Program-made: the position numbers and the translations under genes
Assembly (NCBI RefSeq): GCF_000731675.1
Contig: NZ_JMIT01000003.1
Coordinates: 292,058 to 356,057, forward strand
Direction: 5' to 3'
From: Pseudomonas capeferrum
GTDB taxonomy: Bacteria; Pseudomonadota; Gammaproteobacteria; Pseudomonadales; Pseudomonadaceae
Length of the DNA stretch: 64,000 bases
Notes under the pieces: model-generated
Database searches by the model: none
What the model saw: the letters and a program-made list of their open reading frames with translations, nothing else
Told to the model about the DNA's origin: nothing
Part shown: piece by piece, positions 28,122 to 37,151 of the stretch
Position numbering within the stretch: position 1 is the stretch's first letter
Layout of the letters: every line of letters starts with the position of its first letter

Positions 28122-28958
28122 TTATTCGGCGATCAGCCAGTCCATCCGGTAGCTGCCAGCGGTTTGCGCCAGCTCTTTGGCCAACCACGGCAGCAGCTCG
28201 TGGAGCTCTTCTTCCAGCCCCCACGGCGGGTTGGCAATGGCCAGGCCAGAGCCATTGAGCCCCTGCGGGCTGTCCTGGTGGTGCACGTACAACTCGACAC
28301 GCAACAGCTTGGGCGCGCCGGTGCTGGTCAGGTCCTGATAAAAGCGGGTCAGCGAGCGCTGATCCTTGATCGGGTACCAGATGGCCGCGACAGTCTGGCG
28401 CATGCGCCCGATTGCCTCTTTCATCGAGTTGGTGCAGCGCTTGAGCTCATCGGCCTGCTCGAACGGCGGGTCGATCAGCATGATCGCGCGTTTTTCCTGC
28501 ACCGGCAGCAGGGCACGCGGCACATGCCAGCCCTCGCCCAGGTGCACGAATACGCGCGGGTCCTTCTTCATGTTCTCTTTGAGCAGCGGCCCGTCTTCGG
28601 GGTGCTTCTCGTTGAGCAGGGCGCGGTCCTGCTGACGCATCAGGCGGCGGGCGAGCTCTGGCGAGCCTGGGTAGTAACGCAGTTCGCCATCGGCATTGAG
28701 CCGCTTGATGATGCGCAGGTAATCGCCGGCCATGGCCGGCAGGTCGTCGCGATTCCACAGCCGGGCAACGCCCTCGAGGTATTCACCGGTGCGGGTCGCC
28801 TGGTCGCCCTGCAAGTCATACAGTCCAAGGCCTGCGTGGGTGTCGATATAGGCGAACGGCTGCTCCTTGCGCGACATCAGGGCGATGAGGCGGGTCAGCA
28901 CGATGTGCTTGAGGACGTCGGCGTGGTTGCCGGCGTGGAAGGCGTGACGATAATTCAT
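28122..28958 (-). CDS. rlmJ: 23S rRNA (adenine-2030-N6)-methyltransferase RlmJ
   Basis: The 278-residue SAM-dependent enzyme methylates A2030 of 23S rRNA. The N-terminus MNYRHAFHAGNHADVLKH is diagnostic, and the catalytic N6-adenine motif appears as MLIDPPFEQ. A DTHAGLGLYDL segment is the SAM-binding loop. The ATG at 28958 has a CAGGAG ribosome site; upstream in-frame codons to 29054 lack family character. It appears to be a single gene. Confidence 0.94.
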   Translation of the reverse strand: MNYRHAFHAGNHADVLKHIVLTRLIALMSRKEQPFAYIDTHAGLGLYDLQGDQATRTGEYLEGVARLWNRDDLPAMAGDYLRIIKRLNADGELRYYPGSPELARRLMRQQDRALLNEKHPEDGPLLKENMKKDPRVFVHLGEGWHVPRALLPVQEKRAIMLIDPPFEQADELKRCTNSMKEAIGRMRQTVAAIWYPIKDQRSLTRFYQDLTSTGAPKLLRVELYVHHQDSPQGLNGSGLAIANPPWGLEEELHELLPWLAKELAQTAGSYRMDWLIAE

Positions 28959-29064
28959 GGCAACTCCTGCGGGGGTGGCAAGTTTACCTTGCCTTGCAGG
29001 CGGAGTCAGGCCTGGCTGTCGATCAGCGGCGCCCGCGAAGCAGGCACCGCTCATTCAACAGGTA

Positions 29065-30543
29065 TTACTTGTCGGCGTGATACGCCGCGTCGGCCGTCTC
29101 GAAGCGCTGCACCATCGCTTGCGATGGGCTGCCCAGCTTGCTCACCAGAATGATGGCGATGCTGCCCAACAGGAAGCCCGGGATGATTTCGTACAGGCCC
29201 CAGACATCGATCTGCTTCCACACGATCACGGTCAGCGCACCCACCACGATACCGGCCAGGGCACCGTTACGGGTCATGCCCTTCCACAGCACCGAGATCA
29301 GCACCACCGGACCAAAGGCAGCACCGAAGCCTGCCCAGGCATAAGCCACCAGGCCCAGTACACGGTTGTCCGGGTCGGCTGCCATGGCGATGGCGATCAG
29401 CGCCACGGCCAGCACCATCAGGCGGCCAACCCAGACCAGCTCGCGCTGCGAGGCATTCTTGCGCAGGAAGGCTTTATAGAAGTCTTCGGTCAAGGCACTG
29501 GAGCAAACCAGCAACTGGCAGCTCAGGGTGCTCATCACCGCCGCCAGGATGGCCGACAGCAGCACACCGGCGATCCATGGGTTGAACAGGATCTTCGCCA
29601 GCTCGATGAACACGCGCTCGCGGTTCTCGGTGACCGGGCCTGCCAGGTCAGGGTGCGCCGAGAAGTAGGCGATGCCGAAGAAGCCCACGGCGCAGGTGCC
29701 AGCCAGGCACAGGATCATCCAGGTCATGGAGATGCGGCGTGCCTTGGCGATCGACTTGACCGAATCGGCGGCCATGAAGCGCGCCAGGATGTGCGGCTGC
29801 CCGAAGTAACCCAGGCCCCAGCCCATCAGCGAGATGATGCCGACGAAGGTTGCACCTTTGAGCATGTCGAAGTTGGCCGGGTTCTGCGCCTCGATGGCCA
29901 GGAAGGTGGTGTCGACGCCACCGGTGGAGATCAGCACGATGATCGGGGTAAGGATCAGCGCGAAGATCATCAGCGATGCCTGCACGGTATCGGTCCAGCT
30001 CACCGCCAGGAAGCCACCGACGAAGGTGTAGGCGATGGTCGCCGCAGCACCGGCCCACAGCGCGGTTTCATACGGCATGCCGAACGTGCTTTCGAACAAA
30101 CGAGCACCGGCCACGATGCCAGAGGCGCAATAGATGGTGAAGAACACCAGGATGACGATGGCCGAGATGATCCGCAGCAGGCCGCTTTGGTCTTCGAAAC
30201 GGCTGGCGAAGTAGTCCGGCAGCGTCAGTGCATCGCCGTTGTGCTCGGTCTGCACCCGCAGGCGGCCGGCAACGAACAGCCAGTTCAGGTAGGCACCAAC
30301 GGTCAGGCCGATGGCGATCCAGGCTTCGGAAAGGCCCGAGAAGTAGATGGCGCCCGGCAGGCCCATCAACAGCCAGCCGCTCATGTCGGAGGCACCGGCG
30401 GAAAGCGCGGTAACCACACTGCCCAAGCTGCGCCCGCCAAGGATGTAGTCGGAAAGGTTATTGGTGGCGCGATAGGCGGCGAAGCCGATCAGCACCATTG
30501 CCGCGATGTAGATCACGAAGGTGATCGTTAGTGGATTGCCCAT
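29065..30543 (-). CDS. putP: Sodium/proline symporter PutP
   Basis: The 492-residue membrane protein of the SSS family (LeuT fold) imports proline with sodium. It has about 13 hydrophobic helices and the conserved LGGRSLGSVVTALSAGASDM and WLLMGLPGAIYFSGLSEAW regions near the N-terminus, which carry sodium and proline ligands. It is divergent from putA across a 356-base control region with several GTTGCA sites, so it is probably repressed by PutA when proline is absent. Confidence 0.96.
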   Translation of the reverse strand: MGNPLTITFVIYIAAMVLIGFAAYRATNNLSDYILGGRSLGSVVTALSAGASDMSGWLLMGLPGAIYFSGLSEAWIAIGLTVGAYLNWLFVAGRLRVQTEHNGDALTLPDYFASRFEDQSGLLRIISAIVILVFFTIYCASGIVAGARLFESTFGMPYETALWAGAAATIAYTFVGGFLAVSWTDTVQASLMIFALILTPIIVLISTGGVDTTFLAIEAQNPANFDMLKGATFVGIISLMGWGLGYFGQPHILARFMAADSVKSIAKARRISMTWMILCLAGTCAVGFFGIAYFSAHPDLAGPVTENRERVFIELAKILFNPWIAGVLLSAILAAVMSTLSCQLLVCSSALTEDFYKAFLRKNASQRELVWVGRLMVLAVALIAIAMAADPDNRVLGLVAYAWAGFGAAFGPVVLISVLWKGMTRNGALAGIVVGALTVIVWKQIDVWGLYEIIPGFLLGSIAIILVSKLGSPSQAMVQRFETADAAYHADK

Positions 30544-30899
30544 GCGTGTGCCCTGGCGTTTGTTTTTATTTCATGCACAACCACAACGAGGTGGTTGCAC
30601 CCAGGCGACGAATCCTATGCAACAACACAAACGAGGTGCAACCATTTTTCTTCCTGTAGTTGCACCTACTTATGCATTTTCAGTTATTGCCTACTTTTTG
30701 CTCCTTTTTGGAGCAAAAACCGCGTTTTTCAGATTAAAACGCACCATAAACAACCCTTTATTACGTGTAGGAATGTTCGCCGGACGAGTTGCACCTTTTC
30801 TGCCAAAAAAACGGGTTGCACCTGGTTGCACCCGAATTGCCCTACAGATACTCTTGGCGTCAGCTTAGGCCACAACCGTGGCAATAACGAGGATAAGAA
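30544..30899. promoter_or_regulatory. putP-putA divergent control region with seven GTTGCA sites
   Basis: This AT-rich gap contains seven exact copies of GTTGCA, the core operator of the E. coli PutA ribbon-helix-helix domain. Four are near putP (30594 and 30659 on plus, 30618 and 30637 on minus) and three near putA (30788, 30815 and 30825, all plus). Most extend to GTTGCACC. The downstream PutA has a matching N-terminal DNA-binding domain, so autoregulation of both genes is the natural reading. Confidence 0.85.
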
Positions 30900-33800
30900 A
30901 TGGCGACGACCACCCTTGGGGTCAAACTTGATGACCCTACCCGTGAGCGACTCAAAGCAGCTGCGCAGTCCATCGACCGCACGCCGCACTGGTTGATCAA
31001 GCAAGCGATCTTCAACTACCTGGAGAAGCTCGAGGGTGGCGCCACCCTGACCGAACTGAACGGTCAGGCCAGCAACCTGGCCGACGACGCGGGCGAAATC
31101 CAGCCCGACCATGCTCACCAGTGCTTCCTTGAGTTCGCCGAGAGCATCCTGCCGCAATCGGTCCTGCGTTCGGCCATCACTGCCGCCTATCGCCGCCCCG
31201 AGCAGGAAGTCATCCCGATGCTGCTGGAGCAGGCTCGCCTGAGTGCGCCGCTGGCAGAGGCCACCAACAAACTGGCCGCCGGCATCGCCGAGAAACTGCG
31301 CAACCAGAAGAGCGCAGGCGGGCGTGCCGGCATCGTCCAAGGGCTGCTGCAAGAGTTCTCGCTGTCGTCCCAGGAAGGCGTGGCGCTGATGTGCCTGGCC
31401 GAAGCCTTGCTGCGCATCCCCGACAAAGGCACCCGTGACGCGCTGATCCGCGACAAGATCAGCAACGGCAACTGGCAGCCGCACCTGGGCAACAGCCCGT
31501 CACTGTTCGTCAACGCCGCCACCTGGGGGCTGTTGCTGACCGGCAAGCTGGTGTCTACCCATAATGAGTCTGGCCTGACCTCGTCGCTTACCCGCATCAT
31601 CGGCAAAAGCGGCGAGCCGATGATCCGCAAGGGCGTCGACATGGCGATGCGCCTGATGGGCGAGCAGTTTGTCACCGGCGAAACCATCGCTGAAGCCCTG
31701 GCCAACGCCAGCCGTTTCGAGGCCAAGGGTTTCCGTTATTCCTACGACATGCTCGGCGAAGCTGCACTGACCGAGCACGACGCCCAGAAGTACCTGGCGT
31801 CCTACGAGCAGGCCATCCACTCGATCGGCAAAGCCTCCCATGGCCGCGGCATCTATGAAGGCCCGGGCATCTCGATCAAGCTGTCGGCGCTGCACCCACG
31901 CTACAGCCGCGCCCAGTACGAGCGCGTGATGGAAGAGCTGTACCCGCGCCTGCTGTCGCTGACCCTGCTGGCCAAGCAATACGACATCGGCCTGAACATC
32001 GACGCCGAAGAGGCCGACCGCCTGGAGCTGTCGCTCGACCTGCTCGAGCGCCTGTGCTTCGAACCTTCGCTGGCTGGCTGGAACGGCATTGGTTTCGTTA
32101 TCCAGGCCTACCAGAAGCGCTGCCCGTACGTCATCGACTATGTCATCGACCTGGCCAAGCGCAGCCGCCACCGCCTGATGATCCGCCTGGTGAAAGGCGC
32201 CTATTGGGACAGCGAGATCAAGCGCGCCCAGGTTGAAGGCCTGGAAGGCTACCCAGTCTATACCCGCAAGGTGTACACCGACGTTTCCTACGTTGCCTGT
32301 GCACGCAAGCTGCTGGCAGTACCCGAAGCCATCTACCCGCAGTTCGCCACGCACAACGCCCACACCCTGTCGGCCATCTACCACATCGCCGGCCAGAACT
32401 ATTACCCAGGCCAGTACGAGTTCCAGTGCCTGCACGGCATGGGCGAGCCACTGTACGAACAAGTGGTCGGCAAGATCTCCGAAGGCAAGCTGAACCGCCC
32501 GTGCCGCGTGTACGCGCCGGTCGGCACCCACGAAACCCTGCTGGCCTACCTGGTCCGCCGCTTGCTGGAAAACGGCGCCAACACCTCGTTCGTCAACCGC
32601 ATTGCCGACCATTCCATTTCCATCCAGGAACTGGTCGCCGACCCGGTCGCCAGCATCGAGCGCATGGGTACCCAGGAAGGCAGCCTCGGCCTGCCGCACC
32701 CGCGCATTCCGCTGCCGCGTGAGCTGTATGGCAGCGAGCGGGCCAACTCGGCCGGTATCGACATGGCCAACGAACACCGCCTGGCGTCGCTGTCCTGCGC
32801 CATGCTGGCCACCGCCCATAACGACTGGAAAGCCACCCCGCTGCTGGCCTGCGCCGCCAGTGAAGCAGCCGTAGCACCGGTACTGAACCCGGCAGACCAC
32901 CGCGACGTGGTCGGCCATGTTCAGGAAGCCACCGTTGCCGACGTCGACAACGCCATCCAGTGCGCACTCAATGCCGCGCCGATCTGGCAGGCCACCCCGC
33001 CCGCCGAGCGCGCTGCGATCCTGGAGCGCACCGCCGACCTGATGGAAGCCGAGATCCAGCCGCTGATGGGCCTGCTCATCCGCGAAGCCGGCAAGACCTT
33101 CGCCAACGCCATCGCCGAAGTGCGCGAGGCCGTGGACTTCCTGCGCTACTACGCGGTGCAGGCACGCAACGACTTCAGCAACGACGCCCACCGCCCGCTG
33201 GGCCCGGTGGTCTGCATCAGCCCGTGGAACTTCCCACTGGCGATCTTCACCGGCCAGGTGGCCGCTGCCCTGGCGGCCGGTAACCCGGTCTTGGCCAAGC
33301 CTGCCGAACAGACCCCGCTGATCGCGGCCCAGGCCGTGCGCCTGCTGCTTGAGGCCGGCATTCCCGAAGGCGTCCTGCAACTGCTGCCAGGCCGTGGCGA
33401 GACCGTGGGTGCTGGCCTGGTCGGTGACGAGCGCGTCAAAGGCGTGATGTTCACCGGCTCCACCGAAGTCGCCCGTCTGCTGCAGCGCAACGTCGCCGGG
33501 CGCCTGGACAACCAGGGCCGGCCGATCCCGCTGATCGCCGAAACCGGCGGCCAGAACGCGATGATCGTCGACTCCTCGGCGCTGACCGAGCAGGTGGTGA
33601 TCGACGTGGTGTCCTCGGCCTTCGACAGCGCCGGCCAGCGTTGCTCGGCCCTGCGCGTACTGTGCCTGCAGGAAGATTCTGCCGACCGCGTGATCGAAAT
33701 GCTCAAGGGTGCCATGGCCGAAAACCGCCTGGGCAACCCGGACCGCCTGGCCGTGGACATTGGCCCGGTGATTGACGCCGAAGCCAAGGCGGGTATTGAA

Positions 33801-34853
33801 AAACACATCCAGGGCATGCGTGAAAAAGGCCGCTCGGTGTACCAGGTCGCCATCGCCGATGCTGGCGAGGTCAAGCGCGGCACCTTCGTCATGCCGACCC
33901 TGATCGAGCTGGACAGCTTCGATGAGCTCAAGCGCGAGATCTTCGGCCCGGTGCTGCACGTGGTGCGCTACAACCGCCGCAACCTCGACCAGTTGATCGA
34001 GCAGATCAACAACTCCGGCTACGGCCTGACCCTCGGCGTGCACACCCGCATCGACGAGACCATTGCCAAGGTGGTGGAGAACGCCAACGCCGGCAACATG
34101 TACGTCAACCGCAACATCGTTGGTGCGGTGGTGGGCGTGCAGCCGTTCGGTGGTGAAGGCCTGTCTGGTACCGGCCCGAAAGCTGGTGGCCCGCTGTACC
34201 TGTACCGCCTGCTGTCGACCCGCCCGGCTGACGCGATTGGCCGTCACTTCCAGCTTCAGGATGGCGAAGGCAAGCCGGACCGCACCCTGCACGAGCAGTT
34301 GATCAAGCCGCTGCACAGTCTCAAGGCCTGGGCCGAGAGCAACCAACAGGCCGACCTGGCCGCGCTGTGCACACAGTTCGCCGGCCAGTCGCAGAGCGGC
34401 ATCGCCCGCCTGCTGCCAGGGCCTACCGGCGAGCGCAACAGCTACACCATCCTGCCGCGCGAGCACGTGCTGTGCCTGGCGGACAACGAGGCTGACCTGC
34501 TGGCGCAGTTTGCCGCGGTGCTGGCCGTTGGCAGCTCGGCGGTGTGGGTGGATGGCGAGCCAGGCAAAGGCCTGCGCGGCCGCCTGCCGAAGGAGCTGCA
34601 GGGCAAGGTCAAGCTGGTGGCAGACTGGAACAAGGATGACGTGGCGTTCGATGCCGTGATCCACCATGGTGACTCGGACCAGCTGCGTGGCGTTTGCCAG
34701 CAGGTGGCCAAGCGCGCCGGGGCGATCGTCGGGGTGCACGGGTTGTCCAGCGGGGATCATCAGATTGCGCTGGAGCGCTTGGTGATCGAGCGGGCGGTGA
34801 GTGTGAATACCGCTGCTGCTGGCGGTAATGCCAGCTTGATGACCATTGGTTGA
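30900..34853 (+). CDS. putA: Trifunctional proline utilisation protein PutA
   Basis: The 1317-residue protein converts proline to glutamate in two steps and represses its own locus. Residues 1-47 (TTLGVKLDDPTRERLKAAAQ) form a ribbon-helix-helix DNA-binding domain. The FAD proline dehydrogenase barrel follows, with EGPGISIKLSALHPRYSRAQ and RLVKGAYWDSEIK. The aldehyde dehydrogenase domain has ISPWNFPLAIFTGQVAAALA, FTGSTEVARLL and catalytic Cys915 in SAGQRCSALRV. A C-terminal extension of about 200 residues is usual for long PutA proteins. It functions at the membrane when proline is present and on DNA when it is not. Confidence 0.97.
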   Translation: MATTTLGVKLDDPTRERLKAAAQSIDRTPHWLIKQAIFNYLEKLEGGATLTELNGQASNLADDAGEIQPDHAHQCFLEFAESILPQSVLRSAITAAYRRPEQEVIPMLLEQARLSAPLAEATNKLAAGIAEKLRNQKSAGGRAGIVQGLLQEFSLSSQEGVALMCLAEALLRIPDKGTRDALIRDKISNGNWQPHLGNSPSLFVNAATWGLLLTGKLVSTHNESGLTSSLTRIIGKSGEPMIRKGVDMAMRLMGEQFVTGETIAEALANASRFEAKGFRYSYDMLGEAALTEHDAQKYLASYEQAIHSIGKASHGRGIYEGPGISIKLSALHPRYSRAQYERVMEELYPRLLSLTLLAKQYDIGLNIDAEEADRLELSLDLLERLCFEPSLAGWNGIGFVIQAYQKRCPYVIDYVIDLAKRSRHRLMIRLVKGAYWDSEIKRAQVEGLEGYPVYTRKVYTDVSYVACARKLLAVPEAIYPQFATHNAHTLSAIYHIAGQNYYPGQYEFQCLHGMGEPLYEQVVGKISEGKLNRPCRVYAPVGTHETLLAYLVRRLLENGANTSFVNRIADHSISIQELVADPVASIERMGTQEGSLGLPHPRIPLPRELYGSERANSAGIDMANEHRLASLSCAMLATAHNDWKATPLLACAASEAAVAPVLNPADHRDVVGHVQEATVADVDNAIQCALNAAPIWQATPPAERAAILERTADLMEAEIQPLMGLLIREAGKTFANAIAEVREAVDFLRYYAVQARNDFSNDAHRPLGPVVCISPWNFPLAIFTGQVAAALAAGNPVLAKPAEQTPLIAAQAVRLLLEAGIPEGVLQLLPGRGETVGAGLVGDERVKGVMFTGSTEVARLLQRNVAGRLDNQGRPIPLIAETGGQNAMIVDSSALTEQVVIDVVSSAFDSAGQRCSALRVLCLQEDSADRVIEMLKGAMAENRLGNPDRLAVDIGPVIDAEAKAGIEKHIQGMREKGRSVYQVAIADAGEVKRGTFVMPTLIELDSFDELKREIFGPVLHVVRYNRRNLDQLIEQINNSGYGLTLGVHTRIDETIAKVVENANAGNMYVNRNIVGAVVGVQPFGGEGLSGTGPKAGGPLYLYRLLSTRPADAIGRHFQLQDGEGKPDRTLHEQLIKPLHSLKAWAESNQQADLAALCTQFAGQSQSGIARLLPGPTGERNSYTILPREHVLCLADNEADLLAQFAAVLAVGSSAVWVDGEPGKGLRGRLPKELQGKVKLVADWNKDDVAFDAVIHHGDSDQLRGVCQQVAKRAGAIVGVHGLSSGDHQIALERLVIERAVSVNTAAAGGNASLMTIG

Positions 34854-34873
34854 TAGCTGACGGTTGGTGAAGA

Positions 34874-34900
34874 AGGAGAGCTTAGGCTCTCCTTTTTTTT
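34874..34900 (+). terminator. Rho-independent terminator of putA
   Basis: An 8-base stem (AGGAGAGC/GCTCTCCT) with a TTAG loop is followed by a run of eight T residues, 20 bases after the putA stop. This is a classic intrinsic terminator. Confidence 0.93.
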
Positions 34901-34955
34901 ATGGGTTTGGTGTTACGGCCACCAGGTGCATGCCACTGGCTTCTCGGGCGCGCTC

Positions 34956-35180
34956 GAGATCGAGCGCCGCCCGCGCGGCGCATCGCGACGCAAGGCCGCT
35001 CCTACATTTGTTTCGGGCCAATTATTCCTGAGGTATTGGCGCGCGGCCCTTTGGCGCCCGCCTCGATATTGCGTCATGCGAACAAGGCGGTCGCGCGCAA
35101 ATGCCATAGGCCTCACTGGCCCGAAACAAATGTAGGAGCGAGCTGGCTCGCGATGCGCCGCGCGGGCGGCGCTCGATCTC
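34956..35180. repeat. Long inverted repeat with REP core (two arms of about 65 bases)
   Basis: Arm 34956-35020 and arm 35117-35180 are inverted copies: both contain a GAGATCGAGCGCCGCCCGCG block, then a short divergent block ending CGCTCCTACA, then TTTGTTTCGGGCCA. About 96 bases of unrelated sequence, with its own imperfect palindrome, lie between. The core is REP-like but the arms are much longer than a simple REP. No gene is seen in the 464 bases between putA and the acyl-CoA dehydrogenase. Confidence 0.85.
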
Positions 35181-35317
35181 AGGACCAGCAAATACGTCAC
35201 GGCTAGCGCCTGCCCGCCCCCACACCTTCTAAACCCATATCACCCGCACCTATTAACCTGTCTCCCACCTCTATTTAAATCCTAGACTCGGTCCAACCCC
35301 GCCCAAGGACCGCCCCG

Positions 35318-37120
35318 ATGCCCGAGACCCTGCTCAGCCCCCGCAACCTCGCCTTCGAACTCTACGAAGTGCTCGACGCCGAAGCCCTGACCCAGCGCCC
35401 GCGCTTCGCCGAGCACAGCCGCGAAACCTTCGACGCGGCCCTGACCACCGCCCGCACCATCGCCGAAAAGTACTTCGCGCCCCACAACCGCAAGGCCGAC
35501 GAAAACGAGCCGCGCTATGTGGACGGCCGCGCCGAGCTGATCCCGGAGGTCAAACCGGCAGTCGATGCCTTCCTCGATGCGGGGTTTCTCAACGCCAACC
35601 GCGACTTCGAAGCCGGCGGCATGCAACTGCCCAGCCTGGTCTCGCAAGCCTGCTTCGCCCACTTCCAGGCTGCCAACGCCAGCACTACGGCCTACCCGTT
35701 CCTGACCATGGGCGCGGCCAACCTGATCGAAAGCTTCGGCAGCGAGGAGCAAAAGCGCCTGTTCCTGCAGCCGATGATCGAAGGCCGCTACTTCGGCACC
35801 ATGGCCCTGACCGAACCGCATGCCGGGTCTTCACTGGCCGATATCCGCACCCGCGCCGAACCCGCCGGCGATGGCAGCTACCGGCTCAAGGGCAACAAAA
35901 TCTTCATCTCCGGCGGCGACCACGAACTGTCGGAAAACATCGTGCACATGGTCCTTGCCAAGCTGCCGGACGCACCGCCCGGCGTGAAGGGGATCTCGCT
36001 GTTCATCGTGCCCAAGTACCTGGTCAACCAGGACGGCAGCCGCAGTGAACGCAACGACGTGCTGCTGGCCGGCCTGTTCCACAAGATGGGCTGGCGCGGC
36101 ACCACCTCTACCGCGCTCAACTTCGGTGACAACGGCCAGTGCGTCGGCTACCTGGTCGGCCAGCCGCACCAGGGCCTGGCCTGCATGTTCCAGATGATGA
36201 ACGAGGCACGTATCGGCGTCGGCATGGGCGCGGTGATGCTCGGTTATGCCGGCTACCTGTATTCGCTGGAGTACGCCCGCCAACGGCCGCAGGGGCGCCT
36301 GCCAGACAGCAAGGACCCGCAGAGCCCCGCCGTCCCTATCATTGGGCACAGCGACGTGAAGCGCATGCTGCTGACCCAAAAAGCCTACGTGGAAGGCGCC
36401 TTCGACCTGGGCCTGTACGCCGCGCGCCTGTTCGACGACACCCAGACCGCCGACGACCAGAGCTCTCGGCAACAGGCCCAGACACTGCTCGACCTGCTGA
36501 CCCCGATCGTCAAATCCTGGCCGTCGGCGTACTGCCTCAAAGCTAACGAACTGGCCATCCAGATCCTCGGCGGGCACGGCTACACCCGCGAATACCCGGT
36601 CGAGCAGTATTACCGCGACAACCGCCTGAACCCGATCCACGAGGGCACTGAGGGCATCCAGTCACTCGACCTGCTCGGCCGCAAACTGGCGCAACACAAC
36701 GGCGCCGGGCTCAAGCAACTGATCCGCCTGATCGCCAGCACGGCCGAGCGCGCCAGCCACCACCCCGGCCTCGACACCCTGCGCCAGCCACTGGAGCAAC
36801 TGGTCAATCGCCTGCAAGCCGTCACCCTCGCCCTGCTGGGCGATCTCGCCCAAGGCAAGGTCAATGCCGCCCTGGCCAACTCGGCCCTGTACCTGAAGGC
36901 GTTCGGCCATTGCGTGATCGGTTGGCGCTGGCTGGAGCAAGCCCTCCACGCTGAACTTGGCCTGCTCAAGGGCAATGCCGCAGACCGCGACTTCTACCAG
37001 GGCAAACTGCAGGCCGCCCGTTATTTCCTCACCTGGGAAGTGCCTGGCTGCCATAATGAGCTGGCATTGCTCGAGGCCCGCGACGATACGTGCCTGAGCA
37101 TGCAAGAGGAGTGGTTCTAG
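35318..37120 (+). CDS. Acyl-CoA dehydrogenase, about 600-residue class
   Basis: The 600-residue flavoenzyme has the acyl-CoA dehydrogenase fold plus a C-terminal extension, as in the DmdC and similar long families. Visible are MALTEPHAGSSLADI (FAD and substrate loop), ILGGHGYTREYPVEQYYRDN near the FAD site, and the base region NPIHEGTEGIQSLDLLGRKL with the candidate catalytic Glu in HEGT. The substrate chain cannot be deduced. It is followed 31 bases later by the TldD-like gene; a functional link is unclear. Confidence 0.85.
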   Translation: MPETLLSPRNLAFELYEVLDAEALTQRPRFAEHSRETFDAALTTARTIAEKYFAPHNRKADENEPRYVDGRAELIPEVKPAVDAFLDAGFLNANRDFEAGGMQLPSLVSQACFAHFQAANASTTAYPFLTMGAANLIESFGSEEQKRLFLQPMIEGRYFGTMALTEPHAGSSLADIRTRAEPAGDGSYRLKGNKIFISGGDHELSENIVHMVLAKLPDAPPGVKGISLFIVPKYLVNQDGSRSERNDVLLAGLFHKMGWRGTTSTALNFGDNGQCVGYLVGQPHQGLACMFQMMNEARIGVGMGAVMLGYAGYLYSLEYARQRPQGRLPDSKDPQSPAVPIIGHSDVKRMLLTQKAYVEGAFDLGLYAARLFDDTQTADDQSSRQQAQTLLDLLTPIVKSWPSAYCLKANELAIQILGGHGYTREYPVEQYYRDNRLNPIHEGTEGIQSLDLLGRKLAQHNGAGLKQLIRLIASTAERASHHPGLDTLRQPLEQLVNRLQAVTLALLGDLAQGKVNAALANSALYLKAFGHCVIGWRWLEQALHAELGLLKGNAADRDFYQGKLQAARYFLTWEVPGCHNELALLEARDDTCLSMQEEWF

Positions 37121-37151
37121 GGGGAGCCACCACTGACTCGGAGGTTCCCGC

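Noticed and set aside
28957..30531. A 524-codon open frame on the plus strand
   Set aside because: It is antisense to putP; the composition is a shadow of membrane-helix codons.
31500..34760. A 1086-codon open frame on the minus strand
   Set aside because: It is wholly antisense to putA, whose protein shows all family motifs. High-GC codon use keeps the opposite frame open; the antisense peptide has no recognisable domain.
35021..35116. Possible small RNA or gene between the long inverted arms
   Set aside because: The stretch is palindromic in part but shows no promoter, terminator or start with a ribosome site that I could support.
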